From NCBI RefSeq assembly GCF_001039355.2, contig NW_019775482.1:287531-351530 (forward strand): DNA of 64,000 bases. The letters are read 5' to 3'. The stretch comes from Lingula anatina (taxonomy: Eukaryota; Brachiopoda; Lingulata; Lingulida; Lingulidae). How positions within the stretch are numbered: the stretch's first letter is position 1; each line of letters opens with the position of its first letter. The position numbers and the translations under genes were made by a program. Below, in pieces: positions 39,392-53,800 of the stretch. The notes under the pieces are model-generated. The model did not search any database. It saw only the letters and a program-made list of their open reading frames with translations, and was not told the DNA's origin.

Positions 39392-39704
39392 CAGGGTGTT
39401 ATATTTTTCATCCCAGCACTACCTCACCCTTCATTTCCAGGGTACACTGTGTCTTCACCTTTAACACCATTCATCGGTCAAATTCCTACATCACCCCAAT
39501 TCCCCGGGTACCACATATCTTCACACTCATTTGTAACCAGCACCATAACTCTGAAATTCACCTCAATCTCCAGGGTACAAGACATCTTCACTCTTAACAG
39601 TAATCAACACTACATCTCTAAAACTCACCTCAAACCCTAGGGTACAGACATCCACATATCCACATTTCAAACTACAGTCCAACTTGACAATAACATTACA
39701 AACA
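39392..39704. repeat. Diverged minisatellite, 66-67 bp period
   Basis: A CAGGGTAC-like start recurs at 39438, 39504 (CCGGGTAC), 39571 and 39638 (TAGGGTAC), spaced 66, 67 and 67 bases. Each is followed by a CATCTTCAC-like motif and an ACTCACCTCAA-like end. A partial unit starts at 39392. Short ORFs here in several frames follow the repeat and are not genes. Confidence 0.8.
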
Positions 39705-40831
39705 CTCCACTTATGATTATCAACAACTCCTTCACTGTTCCCATCCCCACTTGACAGAAGCTCAAGTGTTGGATTTGGTCGACTTATAAGAGCCTCATTG
39801 AAAACTGAACACACTGCAGAGATACTGATAGCTACGAAGGACACAGATCACATGGGATATTTCAAAAGTTTGAATCTGAAGAAGTTTTAATGATAAGGAA
39901 AATGCAAATTGTTAACACAGCAAACTAGTCATGTTTGTAAGCTTTCAGTTTTGCCTCATGCTCCGGAATACTTGTGACTGTTAATTCTAGCAGTGGCTCA
40001 CTTGCTCATGAAGAGCAGGTGTCATTTGACTTAATAAGTCTTGCTTTTTTTTTCACATGACTAGTGTGTCATGTATTCATTGAGCTTCTCTAATTTTGTG
40101 GTTTCCCCTCATCAAGAACACATAACAACAGCACCATACTAAACAACACAGACTAGAGTTATGTTCTCCCGAATCATTCACTCAACATGAACTTTTTAAA
40201 GAAGAATCCACCCCTGGCCAAAATCGATCTAATGAAGTGCTGGTTCTGAAGAAGAGATAGTGTAACGGGATTGGAAAAAATGAGATAACAAGAGATAAAC
40301 CCCGGCACTTGCCCTTTTGTATGTTATAGTCACATTACTCCCGACCTGCGACCTTATAAAGTAGATTACATTAACTCACGATATGATAGGCTACAGAGAC
40401 TGCGAGCTAACTACAGTTGTAAGTGTGCTTAACATTTGCCTGCTAAGAGGCATATAATGGTCTGTTGAAAGTCTTTAAGTAGCAATATTTCACTTTAACG
40501 GGGAAACAATTAAAGTTGTCTGTGAAAAAGTTCCAAATATAAAACACCATAAATATATCTGTCTCAGGGCTAAATTATAAAAGCTCTTCCAAAGCTAGAT
40601 TTAAAGATTCATAAAATCAGTTGTTATGGCAACAACTGTAGACAAATTAGTGAACCAACAAAAGCTTTCATATCATGTTTAAAATTTTACTTTTTTAATC
40701 AGTTTGCCTTGTAAATTAAGTAATACAAGTTAAATCATTTCCTTTGAAAAATAACAAAGATGTAAGTCACCATTAACAAATTGTCTGAGATTTGTGAACC
40801 CTGATAAATAAGAAACAACTGTTCCTAATCA

Positions 40832-40832
<1 letters not shown>

Positions 40833-40873
<41 letters not shown>
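40833..40873. repeat. Poly-A tract (41 A)
   Basis: Pure A run. It could be a retroposon tail on the plus strand, but the sequence before it shows no recognisable element. Confidence 0.95.
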
Positions 40874-40874
<1 letters not shown>

Positions 40875-41827
40875 GTAATTTTTTTCCTGAAATTGTTTTC
40901 TGAAATCAGTTTTAACCTTGATATCAGGAAATACATTGTAATGGTCACTACACAGTAACTTTGAATGTTCCCTACCTAGTTCAACATCTTACAACACAAC
41001 TTACAACTCATCTGCTTACAACACATACACAAGCAGACAGAACAAGTACCTGTACACGTATCCAATATCCTCCAACCAGTGTCCACTCCCAAATAAAATA
41101 CCCCAACTGCCAGGGGACAATTAAACCAGAAAATCTGAACATTCTTGTCCTGAAACACGACCCTCCACGTGTCTACAGCAGTCTGTGCCGCAACACTGAC
41201 AAACACAGGAAATATATTTGTCAGTTTTCACCCCTGTAAGTTTCAATGCCTCATGGCTTACGCCCGGGAGCAAAAATTAACTCACTTGATAGGTGTGAAC
41301 CCGCTTGAACCTCGGCTCTGATATTTCAATATTTTTGCCCCCTTTGTTTTCCCAGACTGCAAACATTGGTTGCAATATCTAAAGAAAACACCAGCGGGAT
41401 CTATTTTGTTAGCTGTGAGCACTGAGCCGCAGGCTATGGTGGGAAAGAATGGGGGTGGGGCATGCAGAAGTGACCAACTTTGTTTTTCAGACACAAACAC
41501 ACAAGTCGTCTTGACGATTGTTCTTGATCATACATTTCCTTCAGATGTGGATTAAGGAACAGAATCACACAAATTCACATTTATTTCAACTACACCTAGA
41601 AATTAATTATAATCTGTAGATTAAGGTGAATAAGAAGTTCTGAATAAGTTCTATACATCAGCTGTAACAAAACGAAACTTTCTAACACATTCTCCCAAAC
41701 GTCTCATATAGAGCAACAGGTCATAGTAAATAAACGCCTTAGGGTAGAAGCTGTAAGGAAGGAGCAATGAACACTTGGCTTATTTTAAATAATTCAGAAG
41801 GGCAGCTGGACACTTGGCGTAAGGCTT

Positions 41828-42046
41828 ATTCCCAGAGCTTTTAGATCGATCTATCCCCGCGGGGAGTCTCACTAGATTACTATCAGATAATTCCGCTTAA
41901 ATGTCCGTCCCGCCTACTTCAAGCTGTAAGGGGGTAATTAACTTTCGTGTCCGCATGGCTGACAGCTATTTGACAGTGAGCTAGCTGACAGTGAACCCCC
42001 AAAGAGTTAGGTCGATCTAAAGTAGATCAATCTAATCTCTGGGAAT
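41828..42046. repeat. Foldback element A (inverted-repeat arms)
   Basis: The left arm (41828-41856, ATTCCCAGAGC...TTAGATCGATCTA) is an imperfect reverse complement of the right arm (42023-42046, TAGATCAATCTAA...CTCTGGGAAT). The interior resembles the interior of the adjacent element B in order (GGGGA.TCTC.CTA, ATCAG, GCTT, GGGTAATT.ACT). No ORF lies inside. This fits a short non-autonomous foldback or MITE-like element, though target-site duplications were not confirmed. Confidence 0.6.
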
Positions 42047-42055
42047 GGGGTCTTA

Positions 42056-42290
42056 GACACATTCAGATACACCAATCTTACTAGCTGGGTCAATCCTACT
42101 TTGTGGGGGATTCTCGCTAAATTGCAATCAGTGGAATCAGCTTCATTGCCTGACACCTCACCTCCTCGAGCACCTAGAGGGTAATTTACTACCAAGTGCC
42201 GATTATGCTGATTCCACCTTTTGCACTTAAGCCAGGAACCCCTAAGTCTTGGACTGACCCAGCTAGTAAAATGTGTGAATCTGAATACAC
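42056..42290. repeat. Foldback element B (inverted-repeat arms), adjacent to A
   Basis: The left arm (about 42062-42096) and right arm (about 42251-42285) are reverse complements at about 30 of 35 positions, including the 15 bases GACCCAGCTAGTAA plus flanking matches. The interior is a diverged copy of the interior of element A. The two elements lie nine bases apart. Confidence 0.65.
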
Positions 42291-45200
42291 TATATAATTC
42301 AGATGTTCAGCTGGCTACAGTACAAGGGTAGCACTTCTTTGCTTTTCAGATTTTGAGATATACTTATTTCTATTGAATACCACAATCACTCAGTTCACCA
42401 TTAAACTCAAAGACTTTTAGTGCCACAAGCACTGTCCACCGTAAACTAAATTTTGGACATTTCCACATTGTGAATTTCTGAGTGACTTCCACCCAACAGT
42501 TGCGTATATCATTTTGTAATATCTCAATAACAGAACAACAATGGATATTTTTATTGGCCTCCCACACTCTCCCCGAGCTATACAGCATTTCCCTTCAGGA
42601 TAACAATACCAGCGACCCTTGCAATGATTGGCTAGTGCCAAAAAGAACTAAAGATTTCATTATTTCTCTGCTATTGAATACCTAATAATAACATTTATCA
42701 GTTTCTGGTTACTTTTTTATCAGAAATAAGCCACCCAAGGCTGTGGGAGGGATTGTGGTCAAGGTACAGTAATCTTTATATAACACTGGGCATATGAATT
42801 GTCAATTTTATGGTGTTATACATCTCAATTACATCACACACTTTGCAACATATACATTTTTTTTACATGATGCTATGTTAGTTTTACCAGTGATTTCTTC
42901 ATTTTTTCAAAGCCAATTGCTACCTTTCAGATTTTTGATATATGTTTTCTTTATTATTTGTAAAACTCCTTGACTTACAGCTTATTATATAATTTCCTCA
43001 TAATTTGTCATCAACTGTGTCCCAATAACCATCAATATAACCTGCTCCTATCCCATAATAATCTTACACATTCTATCCCATAATATATCCCAGCTGCTTC
43101 TTTTTTTACTTTCTGAAAATTTCCCCAGTGCCCGAGGCTGTTATTCTGGCTTCTGCCACAACTGCCAGACAACATATTCCCAACTGTTTCAGAGCAGAGG
43201 CTGACTACGCAGTTTCTACAAAATTGGCTCTGTTTGTGGCAGTTTTATGGTTTCTTGCTGTGTTACTGTTGGTTCCAACACCGACTGTTCAAATGCAACA
43301 AATTGTGTCAAAGAGAGCAAATCAAATTAAATTTTCTATGTGGATTTTTTTTCGTAAAGAAGGAAGTTATAAAACCAGAAAAATGCATATATAATCTTCA
43401 ATCAATTCCTATTGCCATCATGAATAAGGCTGGCATGGTCTGAAGACATTTTTTCAACATAAATATTAGTACTTTAAGGCCATCATTTTTTTTTTTTTAC
43501 ACATTTATAAAATATGTATATATGCATTTTTCTACACATTGTTTAGAATTCCCTGGCGTTTACTATGTATCCTGCATAACATAAAAATAGCATTAAAAAG
43601 AAAACAAAGAAAGAAGAAAAATTATTCAAAGTTCCTCTAAAATTACCCTCATTGGAAACGGGCAGGTAGTGGCTCGAGATATCTACACCCATGTCTACTT
43701 GTCAGAATGTCTGTACATAATCACAATCAAAGCACCAACATGGTGAAATTAACACCCAAAGTGCAGGCTAGGAATTTACTCCCTAATCTATCCCCTTACT
43801 GGCAATTCCAATTCTAAACCCAAAGGTGTGTTTCTTATTTTCCTGGGAATGAAAGCTTTGATCTGAGCTTTCTTTTCACAGGGGGAGTCAAGGGGAGAGA
43901 GGTCCTGTTCAAATTCACAAATAATTGGGTGAAGGTATTGGGCAACACTACAAACTATTGGGAGAGAGGCTGGAAATGGGGGTAACAAGCGATAAAGGGA
44001 TTGTAAAATTGCAGTTGTATTGGACAAGAGGGTGAAGACCAGGGTGTGTGTGACATGAAGCTTTTTACAGCAATATATCATGTATCTGAGAGGAGGATGC
44101 TTGGATAAACAGCAAATAACAGTTGAAAACAAAGAATACACAGCATTTTGATACTTCAGGAAATGTTAATACGAAGTTCAAAACTAAGTAGAACAAGCTA
44201 TTGTTCTGCAAACCGCGCCTACCCAAAATATTTCATTTTCTTTCAGAACGTAAATTCCAACCCACACCGACCAAAGGCATCGGAAAATATTAGACTGAAG
44301 ACTTCTGCAACATCCCCTCAAAATGAACATGACTTTACCTTCAAAATGTGACCATTATTTCTTCCAGTCTCTGACCTCCATCTTCTCCCCAGTCAACTAG
44401 TCTGGGATCAATGAAGGAACAAGCCTCCGCCTGGCAGGGGAGCCCTCCAATGGCAACTGTTTCACCATGTCAAATCACCACGACTCCATATTGGAGAGGG
44501 CAGAGAGAGAGAGAGAAGGGAGAGAGGAGGTATGGAGGGAGGGTTGCAAGTCAATGTACCCTGAGTTTTATTCTAGCAGAAAATAATCTTGTTTTCCATG
44601 AAATCCCACTTACCTTCAGCCAAAAAAGCTGACGGTCAGGCAAGAAAGGGAGAAGAACACATTTATGTCTTTTAGAACAACTGGAACCCCTGGAAACTAG
44701 GACAATGTCACTCTCACAGACACACTTTTCTTCAAAATGTCCAGAAGAAATTAAATGTTATGAGTAATGCAGTCCCACAGACCACTGCACCGGCACCCTG
44801 ATGGTAGGAGAACTGAACAAATAACATATCATTTGTGCTCTGTGCCAAAAATAAGAGCCATGTTCAGTCCATTGGCCATCAGCCGGAGATGGAAGACAGC
44901 TGCTGCTACATATTTCAGTCAGTTTAAGAAGGCATCTGTTTTTCTTTTTATTTTTTCCAGTAACATTCATAAAGTAAAAATCTTTCAAAAAATAGTAAGG
45001 TAAATTGCAAGAGTGAAAGTTTATAGCAGATTGGCATTCCAAATTCTCTAAATTGATCTTATCTTGACTGGCAGATCAGCCTGCCATCTAGTGGTTCTGT
45101 TGCCACCTGGTGGTTTTCACATCTCCTGTGAACCCCGACCTAAACCATGTTCAATAGGTTGATGAGAAAAAAATGAACAGCCATTCCCACTCAAACGTAG

Positions 45201-48200
45201 CCATCAATCTAACAAATTGCCTTTAAAACCCTGTTGCTATACCTTCTAGTTGCCATGGAAACTCATATCAATCAGCTTAAACAACGGTTAATTGCTGTTC
45301 ACCCTTCAGAGGCACCACATTAGCATTGTAAATCAACAGTATATACTTGTTTAAGAAACAATAATGCACATTGCAACTGTTAAAGGTCTGAAGACTTTGG
45401 ACAACTTGTGACTATAAACAACAAAGAAATGCCATGAAAACTGGTTTTAAAACAAAGGAAGGCTTAATTAAGGTGCTGGTAAAAGTTCAATCCATGACAA
45501 GTTGAAATATTTCTTTTATCCAAATTGATCATCAAGGCATCTTTAATATATGTCGAAAAGGGAAGAAACAAGTCAATTGCATAGAAAAATCCCAATCACG
45601 CAACTTTCTAGAAAATGGCCAACAGTTTTAAAAGCAATCAAGGGCAGTCTTCTTTTTCTGCATTGTTCAAAATAAACTTCAATTTCCATTGTTTTATTAT
45701 GATGGTTATCAATTGTGGAATGTAAAAAAATGACCTTACATGAAAGCAGGACTAGTGTAGATACACACCTTCTGGGCAAGAGATTTCAAACCTGTTCGTT
45801 CTTCTTGAATTCAATTTCTTCAGAAATGTCAAAAAGTCCAAACCTTTTTTCTTATACTGAAGTGGAATCACTGACCCATAGAAAGTTATAGTTTCAGCAA
45901 TGAATTCAATGTGAGTTTAATTGCTCATAATGATCTAGTGAGGGTAACAGGAGAAGACCTATATAAAAGAAACCTTTACATCCATTTCTGTGGATATGTA
46001 TGGGCAAGCTGGGCATGCCTAGGGTTTTTAATCATTCCGTCCCCTCCCCTCACTGCCAGAGCCCATCAGACTATTTCAGCTATCCTTTTCAGAAAAGAGT
46101 ATTCTTTCCCAAACCTCTTCTTATCTAAATATTCTGGCACTGCATTTTTTGACTATAGCTATTACAAGCTAAACTTACCATTAATTAAACACCTTAAATT
46201 TTTTCTTTACGAACTTAAGAAATATAAATTTCAAAGGAAAATGATCTAATATCCTTCACATGGCAATTGAGTTCCTTAACAGTTGCACAGAGTCACGCCT
46301 AAACTTTGTTTAAATTTGCAAATAAAAAAAATAATAGTAGCAATAAGGGCAGGGCAGACTTTACACAACTACTTTTAAAACACACTTTTTTTTTTGCCTT
46401 AGTCAGCCTCCTAACAGACATAAAGAAAAAGCAGCATCCATCAAAGCAACACCTTTTAAAAAGCGACTTCTGTGAACAACCCGATTCCATGTTCTTATCT
46501 ACTTCAGTCTTTTGAAATCCATCAAAATTGACACAGAGTGTGAGAAAGGCTCACAAAGTTCAGGGTTCTGAGCTGTATCTATTTGAAGTCTGTGACAATA
46601 ACGGAGGCCCATTTGATGTGAGCTATGTGAAAGAGTTTTAAAACGCTGTGATCTTGCTCCGTGGCAAATTAACAGTCAGGCCATGAATGATGATAAAACC
46701 GGGCACAGATACAGAAAGTTGTAGTTTGTCTGCATTTGATTTCAGTCATATAGTTTTTTTTTTTTTTGTTTTTTTGTTTTTTTTTCACCCTTGAGTTTTT
46801 TAAAATAAATTTTTCAGTCTTTTTTCTTCGTCTCTTTTTACTTTTTTAGAGGAGGTAGGTTAGAAAAAAGTTTGTGTAGATGACAACATTTGATAAACAA
46901 ATTAAATTTCTATCAACTATTTAAAATATTATAACTCATAAGCAAAAAAACACCAATTAATTGCTTTAACCTCTCTTTAAAAACTGACAAGAAAAATAAT
47001 AAAGATACTTGATAAATCAAAAATATTCTTTCAGATCGAAACCAGCAGTATAATGACAGATCCCAATAACATACTCCATTCTCAGTTACTGCCCTTATAT
47101 CACAGCTGATTCCGGCCACAGAATGGTTCACAAAGGAAACATGTTTTGTATTCCCACCTCTGACACCAGATAAAATCCTCATTCCAATCAAAGGTGGATA
47201 AAGCTGGTGCCAAATCTTGAAAGTCTGAGACATAAATCTTTCCTGGGTGATGTAGATGGTCGTTGTTATCGTTGTTATCATGAACAGGCCTTCCTTTCAC
47301 ACCAATAGTGTACACAGGGTTGACTGATGACAGTTTTAGGGTATTAAACTTCCTCTACCACTTTCGATGTATTGCTGTGTGCACATCTAAGGCATTGGGG
47401 CCAGGATTTTTTTTAAGTTTTCATAAACAAATATGTTTTTTAGTACTTCACACATCTCATGCATTTCTATTAATTTTATTCCACATTATTATTATTGTAA
47501 TTATTTGCATGTTTCATTTCTTTTTTTTTTTTGTTCTCTTTTTTGCTTTCTTTTACTAATTATTTTTTGAGTGTGTTCCAAGTAATGCAAAAAGGAACAC
47601 AAAATGAAAATGAATTCTTAACACATAAAATCATATTTTGTTTGTTTCTAAATGGTATATCCACTGATGAAATCAACACATTTTATGGTCAACAATTTTT
47701 TTCCTGCCAAAAAAACATTCCCATGCAAGACCAGATAATTTGCAACCAAGAGATTTATCCAATTGTTTAAAATATCAGAACTTGAAACCAAAAAGAAAGA
47801 AAACACCACATTCATTTCAACACTAAAATTGAATTGGAGACCAGAGAAGTGACATACTTCTGTCTAGACATATTGTCTGCGGGGCAAACTGTGACCAAAA
47901 TATCTATAACTCAACCAAAGAAAAAGCCTGTCTTGATAAATCTCAGGGAATTATTTTTTGAAAAAAATGAAACATACACGCCCATGCTCCTGTTCAAGTT
48001 ACGTTTATCGGGCACGACACTTTGTACGTTTCTTTCTTCATTTCCGTGAGATCGTCGTGTTTGTATACAAATACCAGTCATCTGATAACAGTGGTTATAA
48101 TCGTGATAAAAACTATAATTTCTTGTTCTGATATTGTTCCCAGCAGGTTTCTATGTGTTCGGCAGTTGTCAAGGCATGGCATATATCCACTGATCTATGG

Positions 48201-50329
48201 TACTTTGATACACTATGATAGTAACCAGACATTTTGGTAGCTTTGATAAATGATTTAAGAGTTTTGTTACCTCTCAATGTTGATGGTGATAAAAAAATCC
48301 TTTAAAATTTTTCTTCTGAATGTTTCTGAGAGCAATTTTACTTGGACCATTATAGAATTACAATGTTTAACCTAAAAATTACTTCAAATCATATTTGCTT
48401 GCACCAGCATTTTGCATCACTTCTAAATAGAAGCAGTTCAACAATCTGAGCAACAAACTCAGGACCCCAGCAATGGATCTCCATTTTTTGTAATCACTAT
48501 CTCAACATAAGAAAGGCATTTGTGAACAAGAATGGCATCGAAAAATATTTTTTATTTTTTATTTCACTATTTTAAACCTTTATCTAGTCATTTATTTATA
48601 CGTATATTTCATATATTTACTAAAACATTTATTTGTTTGTTTGTTTATTTAGTTATTTATTTATTTGCCTTTTTGTACAGCTTCTTAGGTGAAGAGGTAC
48701 TTAAAGAGGTCGACTTAATAACTTGTTATTAAAAAGTCACCCCTGCCTGTGCTGTGAAGTTGGCTGCTGGCATGGCAAGTGTGACCTTTCATTCAAGTGG
48801 ATAGCACTATCACTCCCAATATTACCCCAGCTTACTATAGGCCCAATTGTTACCCCTGGCTGACAGAGAGGAGCTCCTATTACAACAAAAACCAAACTTC
48901 TCACCCAGGTCTCCGAGTTTTGGTGATAACTGAATGTGTTTGTGATTGCCTGCGGGTCGGTGAAAAAATAATATAATTTTTGCACTTTGGAAAGGAGCTG
49001 GGTTAATAACCTGAAGTAAATAGTCCACTGTTGCCATAGAAACATCTGATCTGCATTCTGGGATCTCTCTGTATAAACAGACATCAATTTTTAAAAACAA
49101 AACAAAAAATCAAACATACAAACAAAGAACACTTCAGTAAGATAAAACCACATACGCATTCTTCACTTGAAAGACATAGTTAAAAGACATATTTTTTATG
49201 TAAATACCTATACATAAAATATATTTATAATCTGCAGAAGCGACTTAAGAATAATTTGCTAGTTTTGATGATTATGCAAAAATGTTATGGCGTAAAAGGG
49301 AGTCGTCTTATTCTAGCTGAGGTTTAGATGGTGTGAAAACACATAATCATTAAAGGTGGGGAAATATAAATTTGTTTAAGGATGATCAAGAGGCCTTCTC
49401 TAATTTTCCTGCCTCAGTGTTCAAAAGAACTCCCTGCCAGAGAAGAAAAGAATAAGAAGAAAACTGTCTGGTGCAGAACACACAGAGTTTACCAATAAAA
49501 TTAATTACAAATATGCTATCAAAGCAAGCAAAGCAAATATCAAAACAAAACACCTTTGTTTTAAGCCAAATTCCAGTGAACTCAGCGAGGTTATTTTTTA
49601 AAAGGTCAAACAAATGCTCACATCCAGTTTTCTCACAGGTTTTTGTAAGTTTTGTTTTCAATAGTAAACCAAAATCAAACTAACATGTTGACATTTAAGT
49701 AGAAAAGAACACATACAGGACTTTTACTGCTGCAGATAAATACTGGATTAATGCCAGCTGAATTATTCTGTAATCTGCAATTCCTTATAAATCCTTGTGA
49801 ATATCTATGGAAATATCTATGTACATTTACAAAAAATGTTTCTTGATTCTTTCTTTTACACCAGACTGAGCTGGTAAAATATAAAGAGAGGAAGAAGAAG
49901 AAGACATTCTAAACTATCAAAAATCTTCAAATTATCCAACTTTGAAATACACCTTAAAAGTGAGAGTAATAATACATAAACAGTACTGGGTGGGTTAAGT
50001 TGAAGATACTGTCCACAAATGATTGAATACAGATACATTCATAGCAGTTACAATGCCAATGGGGGATTGGAAACCAGGATGAAGCATGCCACAATACAAA
50101 CCTAATTTTCCCAAGCATTTTTCATCACATGCACAAGATTTCCAATACTTCTGACATGCATCAAGCTGGCAATCCAGCTTCAACCTTCACAGTTCTTCCT
50201 ATCATCCATTCCTTTCGTCTTGACCAAACATCATAGGGCCCTAGCAGGGATGTTGAATGTAATATACAGCTTAATCTCAACAGGGATTGACAAGAATTTT
50301 TATTTGGCCTGGCTAGTGTATATCTATGA

Positions 50330-50810
50330 GGAATTCTACCAGTTGCACTCCAGCTGTACATTCTGGATTGTGTTGAAAAGGAAGGTGATTGTGATTAAGA
50401 CTGACCACTTAAATCTGCCCACTGACAGCAACAAGCTTTTCTATCTTCTCTACTGCTCTGGGTCAGGTACAGACAATTCCAGATCTACCCACAAACAGAA
50501 CCAGACTTTCCTATCTTCTCCCACTGCTGTGGTTCAAATAAAAGGTCTGTACATAGCTCTGACCAAGCTGACTACTCTTGGAGAAGCAACACACATGCAA
50601 TGACAACAGACCTTTGGGCCTGGTGAAAGAAGTAAGGTACAGGCAAAACCAATTCTACACCCCTTATTCACTGTCTATTGCTTTCAAACTTCTGGCTCTT
50701 TTTTGTGAGCAGCCAGAAACAGTACAGGGTTTCAGTAACGAACCCTTTATCTTACTGAGAGAAATGAGATACAATACAAGCCAGTCTAGTTCTATACCCA
50801 TGAGCCATTT
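50330..50810. repeat. Degenerate tandem repeat, about 70-bp spacing in part
   Basis: CTATCTTCTC recurs at 50441 and 50511 with matching flanks (CTGCCCACTGACAGCAAC against CTACCCACAAACAGAACC). Related TTCTA..CCC motifs occur near 50332, 50650 and 50788. The ORF 50220-50603 spans the repeat and shows no domain. Confidence 0.5.
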
Positions 50811-53800
50811 CCTAACTGTAGGAAGGTTCTGGATCTTCAAATTGTACTTGATGTTTGATCACATTTAATGAGAAATTGGTCAATCAAAATAAATCTACAT
50901 ATAATATATATATATTAGCCAAATACTTCAAACAAAGGAAATTTAAGTACTTACATGACAGGCTTAGAACCTAATGGTAGCGGCTTCCAAACCATCAAAA
51001 ATCAGCCCAAATGGGAGACTTTCCAGAGCTGGAAGAAAAGGAATAATAGAAGTAGTCAAATTGTTTTAATTCTTAAAAGACACTTCATGCCACAGAACCT
51101 GGCAAAACTCTATACAGAATTTAAAAAAGTCAGGCTCTGTTTTCAGTATTACTGATGAACTTGTAACTTGTTTTCAGTTGAACCTAATATAACCTGTAAC
51201 ACAGTTCAACGCTACCTTGTCGGCAATGTCTGCATATAAAGTTTGGGCTGAAATAAAAGGAAAAGCCACATTCACAGAGCTTTCAACTCAAGGAACACTC
51301 AACGTGATCCTTCCCTTTGAGATGCCAATTTGTCTTGCCTAATTTTTATTGCAGCATCCAATTTGCAGGTAATCGCAGAAATGTATCACCTGTAACCCTT
51401 TCCTGCATTCACACAATGTTTCCTGTGTTCACCAAAACGAAACCTGCTTGCAATTCAGCCATGAATACTTTTCAGTCATAACATTAGATAAGACTTAGGC
51501 AGCCTTATTGCAAAGAACAAGAGCCATCTCTTTAGGTCAACAAAAAGATATCTATTCAATAGTATTAACTGCCAACACATGATTAACATGGATGTTCAAC
51601 CTCTGCATTCCCTCCCTACAGCTCAACAATGACACTCGTTCAACTGTAGAAATAACTCGACTGTGGATGCCTTTGCATGCTTGTAAATTGGTTGATGTTT
51701 CAAATTGTGACATCCGGAAAGAACAGAGTAATCTTAGTCTCCAATCTAATTCCCTTACCTCTAGAAAACAGTCCCAAACCTACCTAAGCATGGCATATTT
51801 AACCCCTCTCTTCCTTTTTCAAATCATTGCCCATGTTCCCTGCAAAAAGGAAGCCTGAAGCAGTAACCCTGTGACCTGGTTCTGCTAGATCAAGCCAAGC
51901 TTATCTTTGAATCGAAGACAATGCTGTCATTAATAAAAAAAAAGGCACCTCTCTGGGTTTGCACTGCCATCTTGAAATTAAGAGTTGAGAAAGGACTCTT
52001 TGGAAAATGGAGTCCAGAAGAGAGCTCACAGTTTGAACCAGACGCGGTGCCTGGCAAGGCAGGTAGTGTTTTTCGCTGACATGCCAACAGTTTAAAAGAA
52101 ACCAGCAGACGCACATGATCAAAGAGGGAGAGTTAAACAACACAACACAGAAGCTTTTTTAATATTTCTCAGGACAGTAGTTGAGGTTGAAAGGGGCCTG
52201 GTATATTGTAAGAAGTTTCTTTCTCAAGTCACAGAGTTCTGGCATTGGCTTCTCTCTCTGGTATTTGCTTTCGCAGCTGGTACCTTGCTGCGAGAAAATG
52301 CACGCAGGCAGGCACGTACACATACACCTATACTTGCAAACATGACAATACAAATATGCTTTCAAACCATGCTAAGAATTACATGACTCTTCCTAACACT
52401 TTCATCAATTACCAAATGAAACAAAACTTTCATTTTATTTTTATAAACATTTCCCATACAAGTTCTTCATACTGAGAGATACAAAGTTCCAGCAGATCCC
52501 ATATACAGAAATCTGGACATCGCTTCTGAAATAAAACAGTGAAGCTTGAGCACTATTTTATAAACAGGAGATTGTATCCACCAGTCAGAAGTGGGTACTG
52601 CTACTATATAGTTTGAAGTGCCCGATGTAAGGTTAACTCAAGGTTTACACAGTGACCAATGCTGTTATGTTGACCAGGTGTATGGGCACTCGACTGTTGC
52701 CTCTAAACAAAGACCCTCATGGCCAAACAGTTCTATGTGGCCAATGGAGGCAGAGTTTCTGCAGAAAAAGGTGGGCATGTTGGAATGTAAAACACAGAAA
52801 TCTGTGAGATTATGGCTCATCTTTTTTCTATCACATTGTTCAAATTTCAATATTCACAGTAACTGGTTGTTTATCCAAGTAATTGCATATATAAGTGTCT
52901 ATTTGTTTGTTTGCTTTTTAAATAGAAAATTAAATCAAATAAGCCATGTTTAACAGTATTATCACAGATTTTCAAAATTCAGCATGGTCACCATACTTTT
53001 TTGTCCAATATTTTCTTACTTTTCCGTCATGAATCATCTTTCATCAGGAGGAGCCATTCAAACATATGCCGTTGACTTACATCAATCACTACCTACACAA
53101 TACAACAACAGCTTTCAATTTTTTCTCCAAACTGTTCAAGACAAGGGACCTTGGAATAACTAGCTCTGTCAGAATATCAACATTCCAATGCTATAGGGCA
53201 TATCCACTTTCCAGATGTACCACGAAAAACAGTAGAAGAAATACAAGGATCTGCAAACTTGCAATCTGCCAAATTTGTATACAAAACAGTGAGCAGTTTT
53301 CCTCATTTGCCAGCCATTACAGGGGCGTTCACAAATATCCCACAAGCAAGACTATATTTTAATCTGTTTGTATAAAATATGACTTAAATACTATGGTTAC
53401 AATGTCCACTGTCCATTTGTGAGACTCCTTCACAATAATTCCCAAAACAAAAAAAATATAATAATCATATTAGCCTAATAATGTTGATACCTTGAGTTAC
53501 TATTTTTCCAAGGTTCTAAAACCTTTTCTACACCCTGTAAGTCCCATCATACCTTTCAAGGTCACGTATACTTTTTTGGTGTGATGGGATTGTTTTGTTT
53601 TGGTCATTTAAGGCAAGCTTTTACCAAGTTGGATAAACCACTTCTCCATTGTAAATATTACTTGGTAGGTGCCGTTGTTGAGATTTATGTTGAACATGGT
53701 GCATTATTTAATGCCTTCGTGGAAAAGCACTGAAAGAAAATCTCACATCAACAGGAAAATGAAAGACATATCATTTCATTGATGCTTTCATTATCAAACA

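Noticed and set aside
40833-40873. Poly-A tract as the tail of a LINE or SINE
   Set aside because: No element body, target-site duplication or RNA polymerase III box was recognised beside it.
43128-43394. 88-codon ORF with a hydrophobic segment
   Set aside because: A single hydrophobic stretch in AT-rich DNA is common. No family, promoter or splice evidence was seen.
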